The notes under the pieces were generated by a model, which was not told where the DNA came from, made no database searches, and saw only the letters and a program-made list of their open reading frames with translations. A DNA stretch of 64,000 nt from Citrobacter sp. On2M (GTDB lineage Bacteria; Pseudomonadota; Gammaproteobacteria; Enterobacterales; Enterobacteriaceae): assembly GCF_018035235.1 (NCBI RefSeq), contig NZ_WPCV01000009.1, positions 1 to 64,000 of the forward strand, read 5' to 3'. The position numbers were made by a program, and so were the translations under genes. Of the stretch, positions 21,727 to 30,705 are shown piece after piece (positions within the stretch are counted from its first letter, which is position 1; every line of letters begins with the position of its first letter).

Positions 21727-23286
21727 ATGAAAGTAAAGAATAAAATTTTCAGAAACCTCTATCAGGATTCCGTATCCCTGATGCAGATTTCGGCGCAAAT
21801 CAGCGCGTTACCAGGCATTCAGCAGGCTTCCGTGGTGATGGGAACATCAACAAATCTTGAGCAGCTTAGTCACGCCGGGCTTGGCGACAACGTCAAAGCA
21901 GGGCCAAACGACCTGGTCATAGCGGTAATGGGAGAGGAGGATATCTGCGCCGAAGCGCTGGATATCGCAGAACAACGCCTGACCAGTAAACCGGAAGATG
22001 AAGGTGACGAGGGTGTAAAAACACCGGATATAGTGAGTATAGAAATGGCGCTGGAGAAAGTGCCTGATGCCAATCTGGCGCTGATTTCGGTCCCTGGTGA
22101 CTACGCCGCGGCGGAAGCCATTAAAGCGCTGAATCTTGGTCTGAATGTGATGATGTTCAGCGATAACGTCAGCATTGAGCAAGAAAAAGCGATAAAAAAC
22201 CTCGCTCGTGATCGTAACCGTATCGTCATGGGGCCCGATTGCGGAACCGCCATTATTAACGGCATTCCATTGGGTTTCGCGAATGTAGTAAACCGCGGTC
22301 ATATCGGCGTGGTGGGAGCCTCCGGCACGGGATTACAGGAAGTCACCTGTCGTATTGACCAACTGGGTGCAGGTATCTCTCAGGCGCTCGGTACTGGCGG
22401 CCACGATCTGAGCGAAGACATCGGCGGGATTTCGATGCTGTTTGGGCTGCAAGCACTCATGGATGATGACGACACCCACGTCATCGTATTGATTTCCAAA
22501 CCACCGTCATCAGTGGTAGCTGAACGTATTCTGCAACTGGCGCAGTCTGCCGGCAAGCCGGTCGTCGTCAATTTCCTGGGAGCCGACCCACAAACCGTTA
22601 CGCGACCAAACGTAACCGCAGCGACAACCCTTGCTGGCGCAGCAGACCTTGCCGTCGCGTTGCTAAACAAACGCCCACTAACGGAAACTCGCTATCAGCC
22701 TTCACCGTCAGACCTTACTGCACTGCAACAAGCCTGCCAGCGTTTGGCTCCAACTCGTCAGGCTATCCGCGGTGTTTTTGCAGGAGGAACATTCTGCTAC
22801 GAAGCGCAGCTCATCTGTCAGCAAAACGGTTTTACCGCCGCATCAAACACGCCGGTGTCGGGTAACCAAACGCTTGCCAATATCTGGCAAAGCCATAACC
22901 ACACGCTGATAGATATGGGTGATGACGATTTTACCCGAGGTAAGCCACATCCCATGATCGACCCGACATTACGCAATCAACGTCTGCTCGCTGAACTTAA
23001 CGATCCGCAGACCGCCGTCGTTCTGTTCGATTTGGTGTTGGGATACGGTGCGTCTGAAGCACCTGCTGCTGAATTACTCGAACAACTCACACAGATTGAT
23101 CAACAGCAGGCACCACTGATGATTGCTCACGTTTGCGGTACCGAAAGCGATCCCCAGCAAAGAAGTCGCCAGGTCAGCGCTTTGCGTGATGCTGGCGTCA
23201 TTATCGCTGACTGTAATGCCCAGGCTGCGCAATGGGCCAGCATCGTGGCGCAGATTCAGATTGAGAAGAAGGAAGTAATTGCATGA
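21727..23286 (+). CDS. FdrA/AllF-like acyl-CoA synthetase-fold carbamoyltransferase subunit
   Basis: FdrA-family protein of 519 residues, built from succinyl-CoA-synthetase-alpha-like domains. Visible are GPDCGTAIINGIPLGFANVV (about 169-188), the nucleotide-binding GVVGASGTGLQEV (about 197-209) and a second Rossmann-type half from about 340 with RGVFAGGTFCYEAQ. E. coli FdrA, now AllF, is part of oxamate carbamoyltransferase. The ATG at 21727 is preferred to GTG at 21703 because it gives the expected MKVKNKIFRNLYQDSVSLM start. The stop overlaps the next start (ATGA), so the two proteins are translationally coupled. Confidence 0.87.
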   Translation: MKVKNKIFRNLYQDSVSLMQISAQISALPGIQQASVVMGTSTNLEQLSHAGLGDNVKAGPNDLVIAVMGEEDICAEALDIAEQRLTSKPEDEGDEGVKTPDIVSIEMALEKVPDANLALISVPGDYAAAEAIKALNLGLNVMMFSDNVSIEQEKAIKNLARDRNRIVMGPDCGTAIINGIPLGFANVVNRGHIGVVGASGTGLQEVTCRIDQLGAGISQALGTGGHDLSEDIGGISMLFGLQALMDDDDTHVIVLISKPPSSVVAERILQLAQSAGKPVVVNFLGADPQTVTRPNVTAATTLAGAADLAVALLNKRPLTETRYQPSPSDLTALQQACQRLAPTRQAIRGVFAGGTFCYEAQLICQQNGFTAASNTPVSGNQTLANIWQSHNHTLIDMGDDDFTRGKPHPMIDPTLRNQRLLAELNDPQTAVVLFDLVLGYGASEAPAAELLEQLTQIDQQQAPLMIAHVCGTESDPQQRSRQVSALRDAGVIIADCNAQAAQWASIVAQIQIEKKEVIA

Positions 23287-24704
23287 ATACCTTGTTTAAT
23301 CAGCCGCTGAAAGTGGTAAACGCCGGATTACAGAGTTTCGCCAACAATATTCAGAAAGTCGGCGGTGAAGCAATAGCGTTGAGCTGGCAGCCGCCCGCAC
23401 AGGGAGATGTGAATGCCGGACTGGAGCTGGCCTCTTTAATACACCATCCGCTGGTTGAACAGGCGAATAAAATCGCCATGGAGCGCTATCTCAGCGCCCA
23501 ACCGGTACTGGTCGATGTTATGCAGGCTCATGAAGCAATTCCAGAAATGGCTAAAAGTAAACGTATTCTTCACTCCGGCCCCCCCATTAGCTGGGAAAAC
23601 ATGTGTGGGCCGGTAAAAGGCGCAATCATCGGCGCAATGCTCTTTGAAGGGTGGGCCACCAGCCATGAAGAGGCGGAGTGCCAGATTCTGGCGGGAGATA
23701 TCGAACTTGAACCGTGCCACCATTATCACGCTGTTGGACCAATGGCGGGAATTATCAGTCCGTCGATGCCGCTGTGGGTCATCGAGAACAAGACTAACGG
23801 TCAGCGTACGTTCAGCAATTTTAATGAAGGGCTGGGTAAGGTTTTACGCTTCGGAGCGAACAACGATGAGGTACTCAATCGCTTGTACTGGATGCGTGAC
23901 GAGCTGGCACCGGCACTGAAAGCGGCTGTCATTCGTCTTGGCGAACTGGAGCTAAAACCACTCATGGCCCAGGCGCTGCATATGGGTGACGAGGTTCACA
24001 ACCGTAACGCCGCCGCGACCGGCCTGCTCATCAAACGCCTACTGCCTGCGCTGTTGTCCAGTAATTTACCTGCGGAGCAGTTGCAGCGAACGGTCACCTT
24101 CATTACCAGCAATGATCACTTCTTTCTTAATCTCTCGATGGCGGCCTGCAAAGCAATGATGGACGCGGCAACCAATGTTCCTTTCAGTTCCATGGTTACC
24201 GTTATGGCCCGCAACGGCGTGAATTTTGGTATTCGTCTTTCGGGTACAGGCGACCAGTGGTTCCAGGCTCCGGCCAATGCGGTTGAAGGGTTATTTTTCC
24301 CCGGCTATGGAGTAGACGATGCCGCCGCCGATCTTGGCGACAGCGCTATTACCGAAACCGCGGGCGTGGGTGGTTTTGCCATGGCTTCTTCCCCAGCAAT
24401 TGTGAAATTTGTTGGCGGAACACCTGCAGATGCCACCAACAACAGCAGACGCATGCAGGCAATCACCCTGGGCGGCAATCCGGCATTTACTCTGCCAGCA
24501 CTCAATTTTGCTCCGACGGCGGCGGGAATCGATGCACGTAAGGTGGCCGACAGGGGGATTTTACCGGTCATCAATACGGGGATCGCCCATAAACAGGCAG
24601 GTGTCGGTCAGATTGGCGCAGGGATCACGACCGCGCCAATGCGCTGTTTTGTTGATGCCATTGCCGCGCTGGCGCGGATCGTCGCACAAGGAGAAAAACC
24701 GTGA
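23283..24704 (+). CDS. DUF1116 protein, AllG (YlbE)-like carbamoyltransferase subunit homologue
   Basis: DUF1116 (YlbE) family protein of 473 residues, longer than the roughly 419 I recall for E. coli YlbE. It has the family core HSGPPISWENMCGPVKGAI (about 97-115), PMAGIISPSMPLWVIEN (about 152-168), FNEGLGKVLRFGAN (about 180-193), GDEVHNRNAAAT (about 234-245) and ARNGVNFGIRLSGTGDQWF (about 309-327). YlbE is AllG, the third protein of oxamate carbamoyltransferase. It overlaps the FdrA-like gene by 4 bp and the carbamate kinase gene by 4 bp, which strongly suggests the three act together in making and using carbamoyl phosphate. Confidence 0.87.
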   Translation: MNTLFNQPLKVVNAGLQSFANNIQKVGGEAIALSWQPPAQGDVNAGLELASLIHHPLVEQANKIAMERYLSAQPVLVDVMQAHEAIPEMAKSKRILHSGPPISWENMCGPVKGAIIGAMLFEGWATSHEEAECQILAGDIELEPCHHYHAVGPMAGIISPSMPLWVIENKTNGQRTFSNFNEGLGKVLRFGANNDEVLNRLYWMRDELAPALKAAVIRLGELELKPLMAQALHMGDEVHNRNAAATGLLIKRLLPALLSSNLPAEQLQRTVTFITSNDHFFLNLSMAACKAMMDAATNVPFSSMVTVMARNGVNFGIRLSGTGDQWFQAPANAVEGLFFPGYGVDDAAADLGDSAITETAGVGGFAMASSPAIVKFVGGTPADATNNSRRMQAITLGGNPAFTLPALNFAPTAAGIDARKVADRGILPVINTGIAHKQAGVGQIGAGITTAPMRCFVDAIAALARIVAQGEKP

Positions 24705-25660
24705 ATAAACCTCTGGCTGTCGTTGCCGTTGGCGGCAACGCGCTGATTCAGGACGATCGGCGTAATAGTATCTCCGATCAGTACGAGGCCGTCATGGAAA
24801 GCGTGAAGCACATTACTGATATGGTCGAAGCTGGATGGGACCTGGTACTGACTCATGGCAATGGCCCACAAGTGGGCTTTATTTTACGTCGATCCGAGTT
24901 AGCTAGCAGTGAAGTCTCGCCGGTCCCGCTGGATTATGCGGTCGGCGATACTCAGGGCGCGATCGGCTATATGTTTCAGAAAGCGCTGCATAACGAACTT
25001 GCGCGCCGCAGCCTCCATAAGCCGGTTGTGGCACTCATCACGCAAACACGGGTCAGCCAGCACGACGACGCTTTTGCTAACCCAAGTAAACCCATCGGTG
25101 CATTTCTGGACGAACACACTGCACGTGAACGCCAGCAACAGCTTGGCTGGACGATGATGGAGGATGCCGGACGAGGCTGGCGACGTACCGTACCGTCGCC
25201 AAGGCCTCTGGAAATCATTGAACGAGACACTATCGCGCAGTTAGTGCGGCAGGGCTATATCGTTATCGCCTGCGGCGGTGGCGGGATCCCTGTCATACGC
25301 GATGCGCATCACCAGTTGCAGGGGGTTGAGGCGGTGATAGATAAAGATCTCGCTTCCGCGCTGCTTGCCAGCCAACTGGGAGCGGACTTGCTGGTTATCC
25401 CGACTGGCGTGGAAAAAGTGGCGATTAACTTCGGCACACCACAGCAGCAATGGCTGGAAACGCTCAGCATCGCGCAAGCCGAACAGCTCCTGCAAGAAGG
25501 TCAGTTTGGCGTCGGCAGCATGCAGCCCAAAGTCGAAGCAATTCTCGATTTCATGAATGCCAGCCGACAACAGGGCAAGAACGCCAGCGGTCTGATCACC
25601 AGCCCGCAGGCGATCAAATCTGCACTGGACCATCAAAACGGCACATGGATAACCCTTTAG
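24701..25660 (+). CDS. Carbamate kinase (ArcC/AllK family)
   Basis: Transfers phosphate from carbamoyl phosphate to ADP, giving ATP plus carbamate, which falls apart to ammonia and CO2. The 319-residue protein belongs to the amino acid kinase superfamily with AVGGNALIQ (about 8-16), LTHGNGPQVGF (about 49-59), CGGGGIPV (about 190-197), VIDKDLASALLA (about 212-223) and the C-terminal GSMQPKVEAILDFM. The start is GTG at 24701 overlapping the DUF1116 stop, with GGAG upstream. This is the energy-conserving step of the cluster; no ornithine carbamoyltransferase or arginine deiminase gene is nearby, so it does not serve the arginine pathway here. Confidence 0.92.
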   Translation: MNKPLAVVAVGGNALIQDDRRNSISDQYEAVMESVKHITDMVEAGWDLVLTHGNGPQVGFILRRSELASSEVSPVPLDYAVGDTQGAIGYMFQKALHNELARRSLHKPVVALITQTRVSQHDDAFANPSKPIGAFLDEHTARERQQQLGWTMMEDAGRGWRRTVPSPRPLEIIERDTIAQLVRQGYIVIACGGGGIPVIRDAHHQLQGVEAVIDKDLASALLASQLGADLLVIPTGVEKVAINFGTPQQQWLETLSIAQAEQLLQEGQFGVGSMQPKVEAILDFMNASRQQGKNASGLITSPQAIKSALDHQNGTWITL

Positions 25661-25675
25661 CTTTAGGAGAATAAG

Positions 25676-26068
25676 ATGACTACAACAACCCTACTGGCCG
25701 TCAACGGAACCCTGATGCGCGGCCTGGAACTCAATAAAAATATGCAAAAAGCAGGCGGTGTCTTTATCCGCGAAGACCGCACTGATGCGCACTACCGTTT
25801 GTGGAGCATTAACGACCAACATCCGGGGATGATCCGCGTTGCCCAAGGTGGTACTCACGTGGCTCTGGAAATTTGGCAATTACCACTGGCCAGTTTTGCT
25901 GAACTGCTGATGAGTGAGCCAGCCGGACTGGCAATCGGCAAAGTCAAACTCGAAGATGGCAGTGAAGTTTTGGGTGTACTGGCGGAAAACTGGCTGACAG
26001 AAGGGCAACGGGAAATTACCGAATTAGGAAGCTGGCGCAAATACACCGGTCATTTTCATACCGTGTAA
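25676..26068 (+). CDS. Stand-alone allophanate hydrolase C-terminal (AtzF C-domain) protein
   Basis: A 130-residue protein resembling the C-terminal domain of allophanate hydrolase, which has a gamma-glutamylcyclotransferase-like fold. It begins LLAVNGTLMRGLELNKNMQK, has the YRLWSINDQHPGMIRV strand-loop, and ends ELGSWRKYTGHF. In fused allophanate hydrolases this domain is thought to decarboxylate the N-carboxycarbamate left by the amidase domain. Here no amidase-signature domain is encoded in the cluster, which is unusual. A clear AGGAG site precedes the ATG, 15 bp after the carbamate kinase stop. Activity on its own is an inference. Confidence 0.75.
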   Translation: MTTTTLLAVNGTLMRGLELNKNMQKAGGVFIREDRTDAHYRLWSINDQHPGMIRVAQGGTHVALEIWQLPLASFAELLMSEPAGLAIGKVKLEDGSEVLGVLAENWLTEGQREITELGSWRKYTGHFHTV

Positions 26069-26093
26069 TGCGCATTAACAGAGGGAACAGGAT

Positions 26094-27317
26094 ATGCGTA
26101 AAACAGAAGAGAGTATGAATACTGCATCAGGCTTGAGAATTGCCATGATTCTGTTGGGGATCGCAGTAACACCGGTTTTGCTGTCGTCCTCAAGTCTTGG
26201 CAACCAACTCTCCAGTAGCAGTCTGGTTACTGTAGTGCTGTTGGGTGGGTTAATCCTTACCATCCTTGCCGCCATCACGATCAGCGTTGGCGAAAAAGCC
26301 CGTCTGCCGACATACGGTATTGTTAAGTACGCTTTCGGTGAAAAAGGGGCCATTGCTATCAATATCCTGATGGCAATCAGTCTTTTTGGCTGGATTGCCG
26401 TGACTGCAAATATGTTTGGTCACTCTGTCCATGACTTACTGTTACAGCACGGCATAACGCTTCCTGTCCCTCTGCTGGTGATAGCGGGTTGCGTGGTATT
26501 CGTCGCATCTACGGCATTTGGCTTTGCCGTATTGGGTAAAGTCGCACAGGTCGCGGTGCCGATCATCGCCTTAGTACTGTGCTATATCCTCTATATTGCG
26601 ACACACAGCGAAGTCACCGCGCCAGCGGAAGTTGTCAGCATGAATACAGGTGTCGCTGTCTCGACCGTCGTCGGCACCATTATCGTGCTTGTCGCTACGC
26701 TACCTGATTTCGGCAGCTTTGTGCATAATCGCAAACATGCTCTCATCTCTGCGGCTGTGACGTTCCTGATTGCCTATCCGCTACTTTACTGGGCTGGCGC
26801 AACGCCCAGCGCCCTCAGCGGTCAGGGTTCTCTGCTGGGAGCCATGACAATATTTGGCGCCGTATTGCCAGGCGCGCTGCTGCTGATCTTTGCCTGTGTA
26901 ACAGGGAATGCCGGAAATATGTTTCAGGGTACGTTAGTGGTTTCAACACTGTTAACCCGGTTCCCTAAATGGCAAATTACTATCGCCCTGGGTGTACTCT
27001 CTGCGATAGTCGGAAGTCTGGATATTATGGCGTGGTTCATTCCCTTCCTACTGTTCCTCGGTATCGCGACGCCGCCTGTAGCAGGTATTTATATTGCCGA
27101 CTTTTTCCTCTATCGCCGAAATGGTTATCAGGAATTGGTGCTGACGCAAGAGCCACAGATTAAGGTACTGACGTTTGTTGCATGGATCCTTGGCGCCGCT
27201 GTAGGTTTTATGACGGTAAAAGGCCTCTTCACTCTAACCAGTATTCCTTCGGTGGATTCGATTGTTGTAGCTTGTATCGCTTATATACTGTTAAGTCGAC
27301 TGGGCCAACATCATTAG
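26094..27317 (+). CDS. Cytosine/purine/ureide permease, NCS1 (CodB-like) family
   Basis: Inner-membrane transporter of 407 residues with about twelve hydrophobic helices, resembling CodB in the nucleobase-cation-symport-1 family, whose substrates include cytosine, allantoin, hydantoins, uracil and thiamine. Landmarks include RLPTYGIVKYAFGEKGA (about 69-85), SLFGWIAVTANMFG (about 96-109), LVATLPDFGSFVHNRKHA (about 199-216) and AGIYIADFFLYRRNGYQE near the C-terminus. Last structural gene before the regulator, presumably importing the substrate. A second in-frame ATG at codon 8 also has purine-rich bases upstream, so the exact start is uncertain. Confidence 0.85.
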   Translation: MRKTEESMNTASGLRIAMILLGIAVTPVLLSSSSLGNQLSSSSLVTVVLLGGLILTILAAITISVGEKARLPTYGIVKYAFGEKGAIAINILMAISLFGWIAVTANMFGHSVHDLLLQHGITLPVPLLVIAGCVVFVASTAFGFAVLGKVAQVAVPIIALVLCYILYIATHSEVTAPAEVVSMNTGVAVSTVVGTIIVLVATLPDFGSFVHNRKHALISAAVTFLIAYPLLYWAGATPSALSGQGSLLGAMTIFGAVLPGALLLIFACVTGNAGNMFQGTLVVSTLLTRFPKWQITIALGVLSAIVGSLDIMAWFIPFLLFLGIATPPVAGIYIADFFLYRRNGYQELVLTQEPQIKVLTFVAWILGAAVGFMTVKGLFTLTSIPSVDSIVVACIAYILLSRLGQHH

Positions 27318-27346
27318 TTCCTGGGTATAATTGGCATTAACATTAC

Positions 27347-27370
27347 GGCTGAACCGGGATCGGTTTAGCC
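27347..27370. promoter_or_regulatory. Inverted repeat upstream of the LysR gene
   Basis: GGCTGAACCG (27347-27356) and CGGTTTAGCC (27361-27370) form a 10 bp repeat with a 4-base centre and a single G-T mismatch. It lies 24 bp before the regulator start. With no T-run behind it, it could be an operator for autoregulation or an mRNA hairpin. Confidence 0.45.
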
Positions 27371-27394
27371 GATCTCTGCCAACCAGGAAACCTT

Positions 27395-28288
27395 ATGTTC
27401 ATCTCTGACGAAACCCTTCGTGTTATTCATCTGGTCGCCAGGCATCAGAGCATCAGCATCGCCGCAGAACAATTAAATAAGGTGCCTTCAGCCATCAGTT
27501 ACACCATTAAAAAAGCGGAAGAAAGCCTGGGGGTAGCGCTGTTTACTCGCAAAGGTCGATATATCGAAATCACACCTGCTGGCCGCTATTTTATTGAACA
27601 TAGCAAGACCATTCTCGGTGATATGGAGGCGCTTAAGCGTAACACCGCTCTGATCCATGATGGCGTCGAGCGCGAATTAACAATTGCGGTGAACAATATT
27701 ATTCCCGCCCCTTTGTTGGTGGCGTTTATCCACGATTTCGAACGACAATTTTCCTCGACAACTCTGACGGTCTGCCTTGAGGTATACAACGGTTGTTGGG
27801 ACGCGCTCTACAGCAGACGTGCCGATCTGGTGATTGGCGCGCCACATGCCGTCCCCAGTACTGAAGGTATTGTCAGTGAACCTATTGGCCAGCTTGAATG
27901 GGATTTTGTCGTCAGCCCGCGACATCCGCTCGCCAGTGAGCGCCATCCGCTGGAAAACGCAGAACTTCGCCAGTACACCGCAGTGTGTATTCGTGATACA
28001 TCCGTAAATTTTACGCCGTTACAAGCATGGTTACTGGAGGGACAAAAACCGCTGTTCGTACCAGACTTTGCTACCGCCATTGCACTTATCGAACAAAATG
28101 TCGGTATTGGCTATATCCCGCACCATTTAGCGCTCCCGCTGTTAAATAGTGGCAAACTGTTGAAAAAACCGATGCGCGAGCATAAACATGCGACAAAATT
28201 ATTCCTGGCAGCCCGTTCGGATGGAATGGGGAAAGTGTGCCAGTGGTGCATCGACTATTTAAAGAAACCGGCGCTTTATGCCAGTTAA
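27395..28288 (+). CDS. LysR-family regulator, AllS-like
   Basis: Transcription regulator of 297 residues. The N-terminal winged helix-turn-helix covers about 1-60 (SISIAAEQLNKVPSAISYTI), and the rest is a periplasmic-binding-protein-like effector domain. Several stretches (VERELTIAVNNI, GVGIGYIPHHL-type ending) resemble AllS, the activator of the anaerobic allantoin genes in E. coli, more than other LysR proteins. It lies 77 bp after the permease in the same direction rather than divergent, which is unusual for LysR regulators and means it may be co-transcribed with its likely targets. Effector unknown. Confidence 0.85.
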   Translation: MFISDETLRVIHLVARHQSISIAAEQLNKVPSAISYTIKKAEESLGVALFTRKGRYIEITPAGRYFIEHSKTILGDMEALKRNTALIHDGVERELTIAVNNIIPAPLLVAFIHDFERQFSSTTLTVCLEVYNGCWDALYSRRADLVIGAPHAVPSTEGIVSEPIGQLEWDFVVSPRHPLASERHPLENAELRQYTAVCIRDTSVNFTPLQAWLLEGQKPLFVPDFATAIALIEQNVGIGYIPHHLALPLLNSGKLLKKPMREHKHATKLFLAARSDGMGKVCQWCIDYLKKPALYAS

Positions 28289-28297
28289 CAGGGAAGA

Positions 28298-28317
28298 GCG
28301 GAGGCTTTTGCCTCCGC
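28298..28317. terminator. Terminator hairpin between the LysR gene and metE
   Basis: Stem GCGGAGGC (28298-28305) and GCCTCCGC (28310-28317) with a TTTT loop, placed in the 37 bp between two converging genes, 9 bp from each stop codon. The T-tract is short on both sides, but position argues for a shared terminator. Confidence 0.7.
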
Positions 28318-28325
28318 TGTAGAGG

Positions 28326-30587
28326 TTAAGCCTGACGCAGATTCTGCGCCGCTTTAACCATGTTGGCCAGCGCAGCACGGGTTTCCGGCCAGCCGCGCGT
28401 TTTCAGGCCGCAGTCCGGGTTCACCCACAGACGCTCTGCCGGAATACGCTGCTCGGCTTTCTTCAGCAGGGCTTCAATCCACTCCACGCTCGGGACGTTC
28501 GGCGAGTGAATGTCGTAGACGCCCGGCCCGATTTCGTTCGGATAGTCGAACTCTTCAAACGATTCCAGCAGCTCCATATCAGAACGTGAAGTCTCAATAG
28601 TGATCACGTCCGCGTCCAGCGCCGCAATGGAATCCATGATGTCGTTGAACTCGCAGTAACACATGTGGGTGTGGATCTGGGTTTCATCCTTCGCCACTGC
28701 CGCGTTAATGCGGAAGGCTTCCACGCCCCACTCCAGATACGCCGCCCAGTCGCTGCGACGCAGCGGTAAACCTTCACGCAGTGCCGGTTCGTCAATCTGA
28801 ATAATACCAATCCCCGCCGCTTCCAGATCCGCGACTTCATCACGCAATGCTAGCGCAATCTGCTTCGCGATGGTTTCACGCGTCACGTCTTCACGCGGGA
28901 ATGACCAACAGAGAATGGTCACCGGACCGGTCAGCATACCTTTTACCGGTTTGTCGGTCAGCGACTGGGCATACTTCGCCCACTCCACGGTGATCGCTTC
29001 CGGGCGGCTGACGTCGCCAATCACCACCGGCGGCTTCACGCAACGGGAGCCATAGCTCTGCACCCAACCGTTCTGGGTAAAGACAAACCCGTCCAGATGC
29101 TCACCAAAGTATTCCACCATGTCGTTACGTTCTGCTTCACCGTGTACCAGCACGTCGAGACCCAGGCGCTCCTGTTCGGCGATCGCCTGTTTGATATGTT
29201 CCGCGATCCCTGTGCGATAGTTACCGGCATCCAGGTTGCCTTTTTTGAAGTCCAGACGCAGGCCGCGAATTTCCGTGGTTTGCGGGAATGAGCCAATAGT
29301 CGTGGTCGGCCATGCCGGCAGATTAAAACGGGCACGCTGTGCCTCGGCGCGAACCGGGTAAGCGTTGGCGCGCTGGCTGTCCTGGGCGGTGATCGCCGCC
29401 AGACGTTTTTCCACTGCAGCGTTGTGGACGCGGGTAGAGTGACGACGAGCCTGAATCGGTGCGCTCCACGCCACAATTGCCGCCGTATCACCACTGTTTA
29501 GCGCATCGCGCAGCAGCGCCAGTTCGCCGCATTTTTGCAGGGCGAAAGCAAACCAGCTCTTCACTTCCGCATCAAGGCGGGTTTCCACACTGAGATCGAT
29601 GGGGCTATGCAGCAGTGAGCAGGAAGAGGCCACCCACAGATTACGTTTTCCGACGATATCTTTAATTTGCGCATATTTCTCACTGAGATCGGCGCGCCAT
29701 ACGTTGCGCCCATTCACCAGACCCGCTGACAGCAACCAGTCGGCAGGCAGACGCTTGTGCAGCTCGGCGACATCATCTTTACCATGCACGAAGTCAACGT
29801 GCAGCCCCTGTACCGGCAGCGCGGTAATGGTATCCAGATTCGGCGTGACGCCTTCAAAATAGGTGGTCAGCAGCAGCTTCACCTGGCCTTGCAGGGCGTC
29901 ATAAGCCGGTTTAAAGGCATCCAGCCACGCTTGCGGCAACTCCAGCACCAGAGCCGGTTCATCGATTTGCACCCACTCAATACCCCGTTTTGCCAGCTCC
30001 GCCAGCACCTGCTGGTAAACCGGCAGAATATCGTTCAACAGACTCAGGCGATCAAACTGTTCGCCCTTCACTTTCCCCAGCCACAGGTAAGTTACCGGCC
30101 CCAGCAGCACAGGTTTCACCTTATGGCCAAGCGCCAGCGCTTCGTCTACTTCATCCAGCAGTTGCGTCCAGGTCAGTTTGAACTGCTGACCTTTGGTGAA
30201 CTCCGGTACCATGTAGTGATAGTTGGTGTTAAACCATTTAGTCATTTCTGCCGCCGCCGCTGGCTCACCGGTCGGTGCGCGGCCACGGCCAATGCGGAAT
30301 AAGGTATCAATATCAACCGAACCGTCTTTGTTCTGATGACGAGCCGGAACGTTGCCGAGCAGCAGGCTGGTGGTCAGAACATGGTCGTACCAGGCAAAAT
30401 CACCTACCGGCAGCAGGTCAACACCCGCCAGCTTCTGCTGATCCCAATGGCGGGCACGCAGCTCGCGGCCAACGGCCAGCAATTCTTCACGGGAGGAATT
30501 TCCCGCCCAGTAACTTTCTTGCGCTTTCTTCAACTCGCGACGAAGGCCAACACGAGGGAAACCGAGGGTGTGATTAAGTATTGTCAT
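28326..30587 (-). CDS. metE: Cobalamin-independent methionine synthase MetE
   Basis: Transfers methyl from 5-methyltetrahydropteroyltri-L-glutamate to homocysteine. The 753-residue protein has two beta-alpha barrels; the C-terminal one carries the zinc site ([13 protein letters not shown] with His and Cys about 641-643, Glu in ITIETSRS, and Cys in [11 protein letters not shown] about 726). The frame extends to 31097 but overlaps metR on the other strand; ATG at 30587 gives [19 protein letters not shown], the family start. Divergent from its activator gene metR across MetJ- and MetR-type sites. Confidence 0.97.
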   Translation of the reverse strand: MTILNHTLGFPRVGLRRELKKAQESYWAGNSSREELLAVGRELRARHWDQQKLAGVDLLPVGDFAWYDHVLTTSLLLGNVPARHQNKDGSVDIDTLFRIGRGRAPTGEPAAAAEMTKWFNTNYHYMVPEFTKGQQFKLTWTQLLDEVDEALALGHKVKPVLLGPVTYLWLGKVKGEQFDRLSLLNDILPVYQQVLAELAKRGIEWVQIDEPALVLELPQAWLDAFKPAYDALQGQVKLLLTTYFEGVTPNLDTITALPVQGLHVDFVHGKDDVAELHKRLPADWLLSAGLVNGRNVWRADLSEKYAQIKDIVGKRNLWVASSCSLLHSPIDLSVETRLDAEVKSWFAFALQKCGELALLRDALNSGDTAAIVAWSAPIQARRHSTRVHNAAVEKRLAAITAQDSQRANAYPVRAEAQRARFNLPAWPTTTIGSFPQTTEIRGLRLDFKKGNLDAGNYRTGIAEHIKQAIAEQERLGLDVLVHGEAERNDMVEYFGEHLDGFVFTQNGWVQSYGSRCVKPPVVIGDVSRPEAITVEWAKYAQSLTDKPVKGMLTGPVTILCWSFPREDVTRETIAKQIALALRDEVADLEAAGIGIIQIDEPALREGLPLRRSDWAAYLEWGVEAFRINAAVAKDETQIHTHMCYCEFNDIMDSIAALDADVITIETSRSDMELLESFEEFDYPNEIGPGVYDIHSPNVPSVEWIEALLKKAEQRIPAERLWVNPDCGLKTRGWPETRAALANMVKAAQNLRQA

Positions 30588-30617
30588 TATATGCCTCTTA
30601 TTTAATTTGCAGGTTTT

Positions 30618-30633
30618 AGCCATCCAGATGTTT
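30618..30633. promoter_or_regulatory. MetJ operator, two adjacent met boxes
   Basis: AGCCATCC followed directly by AGATGTTT, two 8 bp units related to the met box AGACGTCT. The position in the metE-metR intergenic region fits the SAM-dependent MetJ repressor, which needs two or more adjacent boxes. Confidence 0.65.
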
Positions 30634-30692
30634 ACACCGCTATATTTCGCAAGTACTGTATATTCCTCAAGCGCAATTTGTTCATGCCGAAG

Positions 30693-30705
30693 TGAAGGAC
30701 TTTCA
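30693..30705. promoter_or_regulatory. MetR site TGAA-N5-TTCA
   Basis: TGAAGGACTTTCA matches the MetR consensus TGAA-N5-TTCA exactly; its last base is the first base of the metR start codon. A weaker second copy, TGAACAAATTGCG on the minus strand (30672-30684), lies about one and a half helical turns away. Together they fit the tandem MetR sites that activate metE and autoregulate metR. Confidence 0.75.

Noticed and set aside
20103-28288. Mobile element as carrier of the accessory cluster
   Set aside because: No integrase, transposase, flanking direct repeats or tRNA-derived attachment site was seen at the borders, and base composition looks like the neighbours.
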